A DNA stretch of 64,000 bases, taken from contig NZ_RPFJ01000002.1 in NCBI RefSeq assembly GCF_003813905.1, forward strand, positions 62,001 to 126,000, given 5' to 3'. How positions within the stretch are numbered: the stretch's first letter is position 1; every line of letters begins with the position of its first letter. The translations under genes were made by a program, and so were the position numbers. Below are positions 1 to 8,183 of this stretch, one piece after another. Source of the DNA: Aureibaculum marinum. Its GTDB lineage: Bacteria > Bacteroidota > Bacteroidia > Flavobacteriales > Flavobacteriaceae. Under the pieces are notes generated by a model. It was given only the letters and a program-made list of their open reading frames with translations. It was not told the origin of the DNA and searched no databases.

Positions 1-704
1 ATTTCAGACAAAAAAATCTTTGGAATCAGAATATAGGATCAAAAATAGAATATGATACGAAAGAATTAAACTACCAGCTTTCTAAAAATAATTTACAGCT
101 ATTACAAAGTAAATACAATAGAACAAAAAATGAGCTACAGACTACATTAAAACAAGCTCAAAACAATTATCAGAGTTCACTTATCAATACAAAAGACTTT
201 ATCATTAAAAGTAAAATTAATGGAAAAGTTTATGCTATTAATAAAAACCAAGGAGAAATTGTAAATAGCATGGAACCCCTTGCTTCTTTAGGCAGTGAGA
301 CACTTTTTATTATTGAAATGTTAGTAGACGAGGTTGATATTGTAAAGGTGACAAAAAATCAAAAAGTAATACTAACACTAGACGCATACAACGATAGTGT
401 CTTTACTGGTAAAGTGTCTAAAATTTTACCAAAAAAGGATAAACGTAACCAAACTTTTATAGTTGAAGCTCTTTTTGACAAACAACCAAAAGTTCTATAC
501 CCTGGTTTATCAGGCGAAGCCAATATTGTAATCACAAAAAAGGATAGTGTACTTACAATACCAAAAAATTACCTTATTAACGGGAACCAAGTAAAAACTC
601 AGAATGGTTTAATCACAGTGAAACCTGGATTACAAAATTTAGAATTTATAGAGATACTATCTGGTATAAATGAAAATACATACATCTATAAACCTGAAGA
701 ATGA
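1..704 (+). CDS. HlyD/MacA-type periplasmic adaptor subunit, 5'-truncated
   Basis: The reading frame is open from base 3 to the stop at 702-704, so the gene runs off the left edge; the first ATG at 270 is internal. The visible 233 residues hold the second half of an alpha-helical hairpin (Gln/Asn/Leu-rich, about residues 10-65), a lipoyl-like half motif (IIKSKINGKVYAINKNQGE), then beta-barrel and membrane-proximal parts. This order is typical of membrane fusion proteins that link an inner-membrane ABC transporter to an outer-membrane channel. The stop overlaps the start of the permease gene (ATGA), and an ATPase gene follows in the same way, so the three genes form one export system of MacAB or DevBCA type. 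The substrate cannot be told. Confidence 0.85.
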   Translation, partial: FRQKNLWNQNIGSKIEYDTKELNYQLSKNNLQLLQSKYNRTKNELQTTLKQAQNNYQSSLINTKDFIIKSKINGKVYAINKNQGEIVNSMEPLASLGSETLFIIEMLVDEVDIVKVTKNQKVILTLDAYNDSVFTGKVSKILPKKDKRNQTFIVEALFDKQPKVLYPGLSGEANIVITKKDSVLTIPKNYLINGNQVKTQNGLITVKPGLQNLEFIEILSGINENTYIYKPEE

Positions 705-1963
705 TACAATGGAAAGTCATATTTAGTATTTCAAAAACACATTTAGTAACCCGACTAAAACAGACGATTACTGCCATGCTAGGAGTTACTTTTGGCATTG
801 GAGCATATATCACATTAATGAGTTTTATGTCGGGATTAAACCAAGTTTTAGATGATGTAATACTAAACCAAACTCCTCATATACAAATATATAACGAGAT
901 TGAACCTTCAAAAAAACAACCTATAGAATTGTTTGACAAATTTAAAAACAATGTACATGTAGTACATTCTATAAAGCCTAAGTTTACGCAAAAAAAAATC
1001 CATAATGCCTTGCCAATGATTAATTATCTTAACAAAGATAAACGCATAAAAAAAGCTATCCCTCAACTAAAAGCCCAAATATTTTACATTTCAGGATCTA
1101 TAGAACTTGCAGGGAACCTTGTTGGGATAATTCCGTTAGAAGAAGCAGAGATGTTTAACTTAAATGATTATATTTTAAAAGGCTCATTACAAGAACTTCA
1201 AAATTTAGATAACGGTATAATTCTAGGCTCAGGGGCAGCTAGTAAAATGTCTGTTAATGTTAACGATAAAATACAAGTAAGCACTATAAGTGGTGACGTG
1301 TTTCCTTTAAAAATTGTTGGTATTTATCAAAGCGGTGTGGCCGCAGTTGATGATATACAAAGTTTTGCTAAAATAAAAACAGTACAACGAATGATGGCAA
1401 AGCCTGAAAATTATATTACCAACATTAATGTAAAACTACATGATATAAATATTGCCCCAGAAATATCAAAAAAACTAACACAATTATTTGATGTTTACGC
1501 TTTAGATATTAATACAGCAAATGCACAATTTGAAACCGGGTCTAGTATTAGAAATTTAATTACTTATGCCGTATCAATTACCTTATTAATTGTAGCTGGT
1601 TTTGGCATTTATAATATATTAAACATGCTTATTTATGAAAAAATGAATGACATTGCCATACTCAAAGCCATTGGTTTTTCAGGTACAGATGTACAGTATA
1701 TATTTTTAATTCAAGCCATAATTATAGGTTTTATTGGAGGAGTGATAGGTATGGTTGCCGGGTGGTCAATTTCATATTTTATTAGCACATTACCATTCCA
1801 AACCGATGGTATACCGGGTTTAAAAACTTTTCCAGTGCTGTTTAGTTGGTGGTATTATGTTATAGGCATTGCATTCGCATTAATTTCTACTTTTTTTGCA
1901 GGGTATTTACCTTCCTTAAAAGCAAAAAAAATAGATGCTGTTAAAATAATAAGAGGTCAATGA
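701..1963 (+). CDS. ABC transporter permease, FtsX/MacB/LolC-type
   Basis: This is a 420-residue inner-membrane protein with one membrane segment near residues 22-46, a large periplasmic domain of about 240 residues, and three C-terminal segments near 287-312, 335-360 and 383-405. The motif AILKAIGFSGTDV lies between the first two of these, as in FtsX-domain permeases of the LolCE, MacB and DevC families. These proteins work by mechanotransmission, moving lipoproteins, lipids or small molecules across the envelope instead of through a channel. It overlaps both neighbours by 4 bp (adaptor upstream, ATPase downstream), which implies translational coupling. LolC/E is less likely than an exporter because a HlyD-type adaptor is present. 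Confidence 0.88.
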   Translation: MIQWKVIFSISKTHLVTRLKQTITAMLGVTFGIGAYITLMSFMSGLNQVLDDVILNQTPHIQIYNEIEPSKKQPIELFDKFKNNVHVVHSIKPKFTQKKIHNALPMINYLNKDKRIKKAIPQLKAQIFYISGSIELAGNLVGIIPLEEAEMFNLNDYILKGSLQELQNLDNGIILGSGAASKMSVNVNDKIQVSTISGDVFPLKIVGIYQSGVAAVDDIQSFAKIKTVQRMMAKPENYITNINVKLHDINIAPEISKKLTQLFDVYALDINTANAQFETGSSIRNLITYAVSITLLIVAGFGIYNILNMLIYEKMNDIAILKAIGFSGTDVQYIFLIQAIIIGFIGGVIGMVAGWSISYFISTLPFQTDGIPGLKTFPVLFSWWYYVIGIAFALISTFFAGYLPSLKAKKIDAVKIIRGQ

Positions 1964-2631
1964 AAATATTAGAAGCCAAAAATATTGATAAGTATTTTAG
2001 AAAGCCTGTAGATTTTCATGTATTAAAAGATATTAACTTTAGTATAGACAAGGGTAAGTTTGTTTCCATTATGGGTAAATCAGGTTCTGGAAAATCAACA
2101 TTATTATATATTTTATCAACTATGGATACTGATTATGAAGGCGAATTATACTTAAATAATGAATTGATAACAGGTAAAACAGAAAAAGAACTATCAATTA
2201 TCAGAAATAAAGAAATAGGTTTTGTTTTTCAGTTCCATTATTTACTTAGTGATTTTAGTGTGATTGAAAACGTAATGTTACCTGCAAAAAAATTAGGAAT
2301 AAAAACACTAGAAGAAATTAAAGAAGATGCTTTTATTAACCTTAAAAAATTAGGAATTGAACATTTGGAAAACAAAAAAGCATCACAAGTATCTGGTGGT
2401 GAAAAACAACGTGTTGCCATTGCGAGGGCTTTGATTAACAACCCATCAATTATTATGGGAGATGAACCTACAGGAAACTTAGATAGCAAAAATGCTGATA
2501 ATATTTTTAACATTTTTAAAGAATTGAGTCAAAAACAAAATTTATCATTATTAATTGTAACACACGATGATGATTTTGCAAAACGTACAGACAGAATCAT
2601 TACCATGGAAGATGGTAAAATAATTAATTAA
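1960..2631 (+). CDS. ABC transporter ATP-binding protein, LolD/MacB-type
   Basis: A 223-residue stand-alone nucleotide-binding subunit. It has Walker A (GKSGSGKST, residues 39-47), the Q-loop region (VFQFHYLL), the signature VSGGEKQRVAIARAL near residue 145, Walker B with catalytic Glu (MGDEPTGNLD) and the H-loop (LIVTHD). The segment EPTGNLDSKNAD is typical of the LolD/MacB/FtsE clade that partners FtsX-type permeases. It is the last gene of the adaptor-permease-ATPase operon; its ATG overlaps the permease stop by 4 bp. ATP hydrolysis here should drive the periplasmic conformational cycle of the permease. Confidence 0.92.
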   Translation: MKILEAKNIDKYFRKPVDFHVLKDINFSIDKGKFVSIMGKSGSGKSTLLYILSTMDTDYEGELYLNNELITGKTEKELSIIRNKEIGFVFQFHYLLSDFSVIENVMLPAKKLGIKTLEEIKEDAFINLKKLGIEHLENKKASQVSGGEKQRVAIARALINNPSIIMGDEPTGNLDSKNADNIFNIFKELSQKQNLSLLIVTHDDDFAKRTDRIITMEDGKIIN

Positions 2632-2747
2632 GTTATCCTTCAAAAAAAATTATAGTACACTTCCATTCTAACTTAGTAAGAGCAAAACCATCCAATATTT
2701 AATAAATAATTTTAACACGATGCTATTTCTGCAGAGAACTAAATAAA

Positions 2748-2828
2748 ATGGTAAAAAAACAGAAACAACATATTGTATTAAAAGGAGAAATTACTACCTT
2801 AGTAGAAACTCCAAATAAATATTATTAA
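2748..2828 (+). CDS. possible 26-residue basic micro-ORF
   Basis: A short ATG-initiated frame lies in the 215-base gap before the CbpA gene. It encodes a 26-residue Lys-rich peptide beginning MVKKQKQHIV and ends 18 bases before the cbpA start. There is no domain, signal or other proof of expression. It may be chance or part of the chaperone gene's leader. Confidence 0.15.
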   Translation: MVKKQKQHIVLKGEITTLVETPNKYY

Positions 2829-2846
2829 TATTAAAAATCTAAATAA

Positions 2847-3743
2847 ATGGCATTTATAGATTATTATAAAATATTGGGAGTTCCGAAAACAGCTTCCGAA
2901 AAAGAAATAAAAAAAGCCTATAGAAAATTAGCTAGAAAATATCACCCTGATTTGAACCCAGATGATAAGATTGCAGAGAAAAAATTTAAAGAAATTAACG
3001 AAGCTAATGAGGTCTTAAGCAATCTTGAAAACAGAAAAAAATATGACGAATATGGCAAGGATTGGCAACATGCAGATCAATTTGAACAAGCCAAACAGCA
3101 ACGTCAACAACAATATCAGGGAAGTTCTCATCAACACTATTCTGGAGGTTTTTCTGAGCATGATTTTTCTGATTTTTTCGAATCTATGTTTGGTGGTGCT
3201 TCATCACAGCAACATAGTGGTAGCCGTGTTAAATTTAGAGGACAAGATTTTAATGCAGAGTTGCAATTAAATCTTACTGATGTATTTACTACCCATAAAC
3301 GAACTTTAACAGTAAATGGTAAAAATATTAGAATTACTATACCTGCAGGAATAGAAAATGGACAAATAATCAAAATTAAGGGTCATGGTAGTAAAGGTGT
3401 AAATGGTGGCCCTAATGGTGATTTGTATATCAAATTCGCAATTAACAACAATACAAATTTTAGACGTGACAAAGACAATCTTTATACTGATGTAAATCTA
3501 GATTTATATACTGCACTTTTAGGTGGCGAAATAACCATTAACACTTTTAACGGAAAAGTAAAATTAAAAATAAAACCAGAAACTCAAAACGGAACAAAAG
3601 TTAAACTAAAGGGGAAAGGATTCCCTAAATATAAAAAAGAAGGTCAGTTTGGAGATTTATATATTACTTATCAAATAAAAATGCCTACAAACTTATCTCT
3701 AAAAGAAAAAGAATTGTTTAAAGAACTCCAAAAAATTAGATAA
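2847..3743 (+). CDS. cbpA: DnaJ-type co-chaperone, CbpA-like
   Basis: A type II (class B) J-domain protein of 298 residues, close to the usual length of CbpA. The J domain spans residues 4-70 with the HPD tripeptide at 33-35, which stimulates DnaK ATPase. A Gln/Gly/Ser/His-rich linker follows (about 78-125), then the two C-terminal beta domains that bind clients (about 130-290). The four CxxCxGxG zinc repeats of DnaJ are absent, which separates it from DnaJ itself. The gene 2 bp downstream encodes a CbpM-like modulator. That pairing supports CbpA: a co-chaperone and possibly nucleoid-associated protein restrained by CbpM. Start chosen at the ATG directly before [11 protein letters not shown]. 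Confidence 0.9.
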   Translation: MAFIDYYKILGVPKTASEKEIKKAYRKLARKYHPDLNPDDKIAEKKFKEINEANEVLSNLENRKKYDEYGKDWQHADQFEQAKQQRQQQYQGSSHQHYSGGFSEHDFSDFFESMFGGASSQQHSGSRVKFRGQDFNAELQLNLTDVFTTHKRTLTVNGKNIRITIPAGIENGQIIKIKGHGSKGVNGGPNGDLYIKFAINNNTNFRRDKDNLYTDVNLDLYTALLGGEITINTFNGKVKLKIKPETQNGTKVKLKGKGFPKYKKEGQFGDLYITYQIKMPTNLSLKEKELFKELQKIR

Positions 3744-3745
3744 CT

Positions 3746-4042
3746 ATGGACACTGAAAAATATATAGCTATTGAACAATTTTGCACTTATTACAATGTGC
3801 CAACATCTTTTTTAAACAAGTTAAATGAATATGAATTAGTAGAAATTATAAAGGTAGAATCAAGACACTGTGTAGCAAAGGAACAAATTAGTGATATTGA
3901 AAAATTAATGCGTTTACATTTTGATTTAGATATAAATATGGAAGGGTTAGATGTGATAAATAAATTATTAAAACGTGTTGAAATTTTACAACAAGAAATT
4001 ACAACCTTAAACAATAGACTGAGTCTATATGAAAACAACTAA
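3746..4042 (+). CDS. cbpM: chaperone modulator CbpM-like protein
   Basis: A 98-residue cytoplasmic protein starting 2 bp after cbpA. The N-terminal part (IAIEQFCTYYNVPTSFLNKL) resembles the MerR-like winged-helix fold of CbpM, and the C-terminal 40 residues form an amphipathic helix with Leu/Ile heptads (KLLKRVEILQQEITTLNNRL). CbpM binds the J domain of CbpA and blocks its action on DnaK. The family is divergent, so the call rests on size, the helix-turn-helix-like start, the coiled-coil end and the position beside cbpA. Confidence 0.8.
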   Translation: MDTEKYIAIEQFCTYYNVPTSFLNKLNEYELVEIIKVESRHCVAKEQISDIEKLMRLHFDLDINMEGLDVINKLLKRVEILQQEITTLNNRLSLYENN

Positions 4043-4067
4043 TATTATTATGAATTAAGCTGAACCT

Positions 4068-4436
4068 ATGAAATCATACAAAATCCAAAAATCACCTTTT
4101 GTAGTTCCAACAGATGATGGAAAACTTATTGAAGAACATTTTGGTTTAGCATCCGATGGCAATTCAACTATTAGTATTGCTCATATGGTTGCTCCTCCAA
4201 GATGGTCAGAACCTTTTCAAACTCCTGAATTTGACGAATACACTTATATTATAAAAGGCAAAAAACAATTTATTATTGAAAACGAAAAAATAATATTAGA
4301 ATCTGGACAGTCTATTAAAATAAATAAAAACACAAGAGTTCAATACTCAAATCCTTTTGATACTCCTTGTGAATACTTGGCCATTTGCAACCCTGCTTTT
4401 TCAATAAATTTAGTAAATAGAGAATCTAAAAAATAA
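4068..4436 (+). CDS. cupin-domain protein
   Basis: A 122-residue single-domain protein with the conserved cupin beta-barrel pattern: a hydrophobic strand (DEYTYIIKGKKQFII), then an Ile/Gly turn and a strand set (LESGQSIKINKNTRVQYSN). The usual two-His-one-Glu metal site is not well preserved (DEYTYI in place of HxHxxxxE), so it may bind metal poorly or act as a sensor or small-molecule binder. It starts 25 bp after cbpM and is followed 3 bp later by a VOC protein, so the two are probably co-transcribed. Substrate unknown. Confidence 0.75.
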   Translation: MKSYKIQKSPFVVPTDDGKLIEEHFGLASDGNSTISIAHMVAPPRWSEPFQTPEFDEYTYIIKGKKQFIIENEKIILESGQSIKINKNTRVQYSNPFDTPCEYLAICNPAFSINLVNRESKK

Positions 4437-4439
4437 TAT

Positions 4440-4862
4440 ATGTCAAAAATAAATCCGTTTCATATTGCCATTCCTGTGCATAATTTAGAAGAATGTAGAA
4501 AGTTTTATAAAGAAATAATTGGATGTGAAGAAGGGCGAAGCAGTGACCATTGGGTAGATTTTAATTTATTTGGACATCAGTTAGTAATCCATTACAAGCC
4601 AAAATCTAAAAATAGTTTACATACTAATACTGTTGACGGTAAATATGTTCCTGTTCCACATTATGGTGTAGTTTTAGACTGGAATACCTTTCATGAATTT
4701 GCCAATAATTTAAAATCAAAAGAAGTTGATTTTATTATTGAACCTTATGTTAGATTTGAAGGAGAAATAGGAGAACAAGCCACTTTATTTTTTTTAGATC
4801 CAGCAGGTAATGCATTGGAATTTAAAGCCTTTAAAGACCTAACTCAATTATTTGCTAAATAA
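4440..4862 (+). CDS. VOC superfamily (glyoxalase/dioxygenase-like) protein
   Basis: A 140-residue protein with two beta-alpha-beta-beta-beta modules of the vicinal oxygen chelate fold. It opens with [18 protein letters not shown] (metal-ligand His in FHIAIPV), has a second His in PHYGVVLDW and ends with [15 protein letters not shown], where the Glu is the last expected ligand. The family includes dioxygenases, glyoxalase I and fosfomycin-resistance proteins. Here the active site looks intact but the substrate is unknown. It follows the cupin gene by 3 bp. Confidence 0.85.
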   Translation: MSKINPFHIAIPVHNLEECRKFYKEIIGCEEGRSSDHWVDFNLFGHQLVIHYKPKSKNSLHTNTVDGKYVPVPHYGVVLDWNTFHEFANNLKSKEVDFIIEPYVRFEGEIGEQATLFFLDPAGNALEFKAFKDLTQLFAK

Positions 4863-4955
4863 CAATTGTTAATTTAGGTTAAATATTTACTAATTCTTTT
4901 GCAACCCATTAAAAATCAACAGATAATTAGTACTTTTAACAAAAGTTTAATTGCC

Positions 4956-5015
4956 ATGATATTAGTCAAACTTATTGTCACCATTCTTTTAGTAATAATT
5001 TCACTTTTTAAATAA
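4956..5015 (+). CDS. possible 19-residue hydrophobic micro-ORF
   Basis: An ATG-initiated frame in the gap between the VOC gene and the NTF2-like gene encodes MILVKLIVTILLVIISLFK, a single putative membrane helix with one Lys near each end. It stops 13 bases before the next start codon. Such peptides occur as small membrane proteins or as leader ORFs, but AT-rich DNA easily yields hydrophobic frames by chance. It is listed only because it is compact and uninterrupted. Confidence 0.2.
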   Translation: MILVKLIVTILLVIISLFK

Positions 5016-5028
5016 TTTCCAAGCTTTT

Positions 5029-5487
5029 ATGTTATTAAGAAATTATACTTTAACATTAATTTGTTTGTTAACTTTTTCTGTTTACGGACAAGAATATTCT
5101 GGTAGAGGAAAAGACATTACAAGTATTCTAAAAAATACTGCAGCATTTTCTCAAGCTTATATAGACAATGACTTTTCTAAATTAACTTCATTTTATAGTG
5201 AGGACGGTAAAATTTTTCCTGACAAATCTGACATTATTCAAGGATATGAAGCTATAGAAAAAAAATGGACCTTGCCAAAACATATAAAAGTCATATCTCA
5301 TAAAGTAACTCCTAAAGAAATTAACGTAATGGGAGGTTACGCTTATGATTATGGATATTATGAAGGAGCTACAAAAAACACAAAAGAGGACACTACTTCA
5401 CGGTTTAAAGGCAAATATGTAATTGTTTGGAAAAAAGAAAACAATGATTGGAAAATCTATCTTGACATTTGGAATTCAATAGAATAA
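5029..5487 (+). CDS. secreted NTF2-like (DUF4440/SnoaL-type) protein
   Basis: A 152-residue protein with an N-terminal signal peptide (LTLICLLTFSVYGQ, cleavage expected after about residue 20). The mature part has the cone-shaped NTF2-like pattern: a first helix (AAFSQAYIDNDFSKLTSFYSE), the motif GYEAIEKKW, and C-terminal strands ending in KGKYVIVWKKENNDWKIYLD. In this fold superfamily the pocket may bind a ligand, catalyse isomerisation or mediate oligomerisation. Nothing in the sequence picks one. Its 3' end faces folD, 5 bases away. Confidence 0.78.
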   Translation: MLLRNYTLTLICLLTFSVYGQEYSGRGKDITSILKNTAAFSQAYIDNDFSKLTSFYSEDGKIFPDKSDIIQGYEAIEKKWTLPKHIKVISHKVTPKEINVMGGYAYDYGYYEGATKNTKEDTTSRFKGKYVIVWKKENNDWKIYLDIWNSIE

Positions 5488-5492
5488 GTTTT

Positions 5493-6368
5493 TTACCCTT
5501 TATTTTTACAAGCTAATAATGTATTTTTTAATAACATTGCAATTGTCATAGGACCAACCCCCCCTGGAACAGGTGTAATAAAACTAGCTTTTTTACTCAC
5601 ACTTTCAAAATGTACATCTCCCGCCAATCTATATCCTCTTTTTTTAGAAGCATCTTCAACTCTAGTAATTCCAACATCAATAATTACTGCATCTTGTTTG
5701 ACCATATCACCAGTCAAAAATTCTGCAATACCTAAGGCAGCAACAATAATATCAGCTTGTAAAGTTAATTCTTTCAAATTTTTTGTTCTACTATGAGCAA
5801 CCGTAACGGTAGCATTACCAGCTTTACGTTTTTGACTCATTAGAATACTCATCGGACGACCTACAATATGACTTCTACCAATAACCACTACGTGTTTACC
5901 AGAAGTTTCAACATTATACCTTTCTAAAAGCTCCATAATTCCAAAAGGTGTTGCTGGTAAAAAAGTGGGTAAATCTAAGGTCATTTTACCAACATTTGTA
6001 GGATGAAAACCATCAACATCTTTATCAGGATTAACAGCCATTAAAACTTTCTGTTCGTCAATATGCTTTGGAAGAGGTAATTGTATAATAAATCCGTCAA
6101 CATCATCATTATTATTAAGACTTTCTATTTCTTGTAACAGTCTATCTTCTGTTGTTTCTTCAGGTAAATCAATTAAAGTAGAGTTAAACCCTACCAATTC
6201 ACAAGCTTTTACTTTAGCCCCAACATAAGTCATACTTGCCCCATCATTACCAACTAAAATAGCTGCTAAATGCGGAGTTTTTTTGCCTTGTAATTTTAAT
6301 TGTTTTACAGATTCTGCAATTTCTAATTTTAAGTCTGCTGATGTTTTTTTTCCGTCGAGAATGGTCAT
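5493..6368 (-). CDS. folD: bifunctional methylenetetrahydrofolate dehydrogenase / cyclohydrolase
   Basis: FolD interconverts 5,10-methylene-, methenyl- and 10-formyl-tetrahydrofolate with NADP(+), supplying one-carbon units for purines and formyl-Met. The 291-residue length is normal. Visible signatures are the substrate site [10 protein letters not shown] (Tyr48, Lys52 catalytic), the loop [11 protein letters not shown], the nucleotide-binding motif [12 protein letters not shown] and the C-terminal [13 protein letters not shown]. The gene lies downstream of ffh on the same strand with a 258-base gap, so co-transcription is possible but not shown. Confidence 0.97.
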   Translation of the reverse strand: MTILDGKKTSADLKLEIAESVKQLKLQGKKTPHLAAILVGNDGASMTYVGAKVKACELVGFNSTLIDLPEETTEDRLLQEIESLNNNDDVDGFIIQLPLPKHIDEQKVLMAVNPDKDVDGFHPTNVGKMTLDLPTFLPATPFGIMELLERYNVETSGKHVVVIGRSHIVGRPMSILMSQKRKAGNATVTVAHSRTKNLKELTLQADIIVAALGIAEFLTGDMVKQDAVIIDVGITRVEDASKKRGYRLAGDVHFESVSKKASFITPVPGGVGPMTIAMLLKNTLLACKNKG

Positions 6369-6626
6369 ATTTTAAATCTTCAGTCTGCAGTTTTAATCTA
6401 CAGTTTATTATAATCCAATATATTTAGAATTGTTAATTATATAATCAATGGCTATCAAATATTTTAATTTTGTATTGAAGCTCACTTATTTCGGCTTAAT
6501 TTATAAAGTCTAAGCAAACAGCAAAACCGCAGCTCAACAATAGTGCTCATAACTAGATTTTATATCAAAGAAAAATATCAATCTCTAAATCAAAACTTTT
6601 TAAATTTACAGACTGTACAATTCTTT

Positions 6627-7955
6627 CTATTTCATTCCCTTCATCATTTGCATCATTTTTTTTCCGCCTCCTCCTTGCATCATCTTCATCATTTTACTCA
6701 TTTGATTGAATTGCTTCATCAATTGATTAACTTCTTGAACAGAAGTTCCAGAACCTTTAGCAATACGCTTTTTTCTACTAGCATTAATCATTGAAGGTGT
6801 TGACCTTTCTGCAGGAGTCATCGAATGAATTATAGCTTCAATCCCTTTAAATGCATCATCGTCAATATCAACATCTTTCATAGCTTTTCCAACACCAGGA
6901 ATCATTCCGATCAAATCTTTCATATTCCCCATTTTCTTAATTTGTTGAATTTGCTTCAAGAAATCATCAAATCCGAATTGGTTTTTGGCTATTTTCTTTT
7001 GAATTTTTCTAGCCTCTTCTTCATCATATTGTTCTTGTGCTCTTTCAACCAAAGAAACCACATCTCCCATTCCTAAAATACGTTCTGCCATCCTATCTGG
7101 ATGGAAAACATCTATAGCTTCCATTTTTTCACCAGTGCCTATAAACTTAATAGGCTTATCAACTACTGATTTTATTGATAATGCTGCACCACCACGAGTA
7201 TCACCATCTAATTTTGTTAAAATAACACCTTCAAAATTTAGTACATCATTAAAAGCTTTTGCTGTATTAACAGCATCCTGACCTGTCATAGAATCAACCA
7301 CAAATAATGTTTCTTGTGGATTAACAGCTTTATGGATGTTAGAAATTTCCGTCATCATTTGTTCATCAACAGCCAAACGACCTGCGGTATCTATTATAAC
7401 CACATTTTTCCCATTTGCTTTAGCATGTTTAATAGCATTTTGAGAAATTTCTACAGGGTTTTGATTGCCTTCTTCTGCATAAACCTCAACTCCAATTTGC
7501 TCTCCTACTACCCTTAACTGATTGATAGCTGCCGGTCTATAAACATCACAACCCACCAATAAAACTTGTTTAGATTTTTTTGTTTTCAAAAAATTAGCCA
7601 GCTTACCAGAAAAAGTTGTTTTACCTGAACCTTGTAAACCAGACATCAATATTACCGTTGGCGAACCACCCAAATTAATACCAACCGTTTCTCCACCCAT
7701 TAATTCGGTAAGCTCATCTTTTACAATTTTAACAAGTAATTGTCCTGGATTTAACGTTGTTAACACATTTTGACCAATAGCTTTTTCCTTTACTTTAACA
7801 GTAAATTCTTTAGCAATTTTATAGTTAACATCCGCATCTAGCAAAGCTCTACGAACTTCCTTAAGCGTTTCTGCAACATTTATTTCTGTAATTTGTCCAT
7901 GTCCCTTTAAGACATGAATCGCTTTATCTAATTTATCACTTAAATTTGAAAACAT
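6627..7955 (-). CDS. ffh: signal recognition particle protein Ffh (SRP54)
   Basis: The 442-residue GTPase of the signal recognition particle binds nascent signal sequences and 4.5S RNA and delivers ribosomes to FtsY. The order is the usual one: N domain (1-95), G domain with G1 GLQGSGKTT near residue 108, DTAGR (G3) and TKLDGD (G4), then the M domain from about 300 with SGTSVQEVNQLMKQFNQM. It ends in a Met/Gly/Lys-rich tail (MMKMMQGGGGKKMMQMMKGM) that contacts signal peptides and RNA. The 4.5S RNA gene is not in the window. A -7 element TATCTTTG lies at 7982-7989, 27 bp upstream of the start. Confidence 0.98.
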   Translation of the reverse strand: MFSNLSDKLDKAIHVLKGHGQITEINVAETLKEVRRALLDADVNYKIAKEFTVKVKEKAIGQNVLTTLNPGQLLVKIVKDELTELMGGETVGINLGGSPTVILMSGLQGSGKTTFSGKLANFLKTKKSKQVLLVGCDVYRPAAINQLRVVGEQIGVEVYAEEGNQNPVEISQNAIKHAKANGKNVVIIDTAGRLAVDEQMMTEISNIHKAVNPQETLFVVDSMTGQDAVNTAKAFNDVLNFEGVILTKLDGDTRGGAALSIKSVVDKPIKFIGTGEKMEAIDVFHPDRMAERILGMGDVVSLVERAQEQYDEEEARKIQKKIAKNQFGFDDFLKQIQQIKKMGNMKDLIGMIPGVGKAMKDVDIDDDAFKGIEAIIHSMTPAERSTPSMINASRKKRIAKGSGTSVQEVNQLMKQFNQMSKMMKMMQGGGGKKMMQMMKGMK

Positions 7956-7981
7956 TGGCGTACTTCATTTTTTGTAAGTTG

Positions 7982-7989
7982 CAAAGATA
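7982..7989 (-). promoter_or_regulatory. putative -7 promoter element upstream of ffh
   Basis: The minus strand reads TATCTTTG, a match to the Bacteroidota -7 consensus TAnnTTTG, 27 bp before the ffh start. No good TTTG -33 element is found 18-21 bases further upstream, so the assignment rests on one half only. Confidence 0.45.
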
Positions 7990-8160
7990 ATGATTAGAAG
8001 TTAAAATTATAAATGCAATTGAGTCGATTTAGAAAAACGCTTTTTTTTTGTTATTCATATCAATATTTAAAGCTATTTCTAAACGGTTAATTTAAAGCAA
8101 ACAACAAGTATAACATTAAATTTTCACTAAAAAAGTGCCAATTTCAAAAGCTAGATTACT

Positions 8161-8168
8161 TATATTTG
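8161..8168 (+). promoter_or_regulatory. putative -7 promoter element of pncB
   Basis: TATATTTG matches TAnnTTTG and lies 15 bp before the GTG start of pncB, so the transcript would have a very short leader. The -33 partner is not recognisable. Confidence 0.45.
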
Positions 8169-8183
8169 CTGTAAAAACTACGC

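Noticed and set aside
270-704. ATG at 270 as the start of the adaptor gene
   Set aside because: The same frame is open to base 3 and encodes coiled-coil and lipoyl sequence before the ATG, so the gene is truncated by the window edge.
2238-2513. Reverse-strand open frame inside the ABC ATPase gene
   Set aside because: It is antisense to Walker and signature coding sequence, with no start signals or homology of its own.
6543-6794. Plus-strand frame rich in His and Leu at the ffh C-terminus
   Set aside because: It is the antisense image of the Met/Gly/Lys-rich tail of Ffh, which explains the repeated residues.
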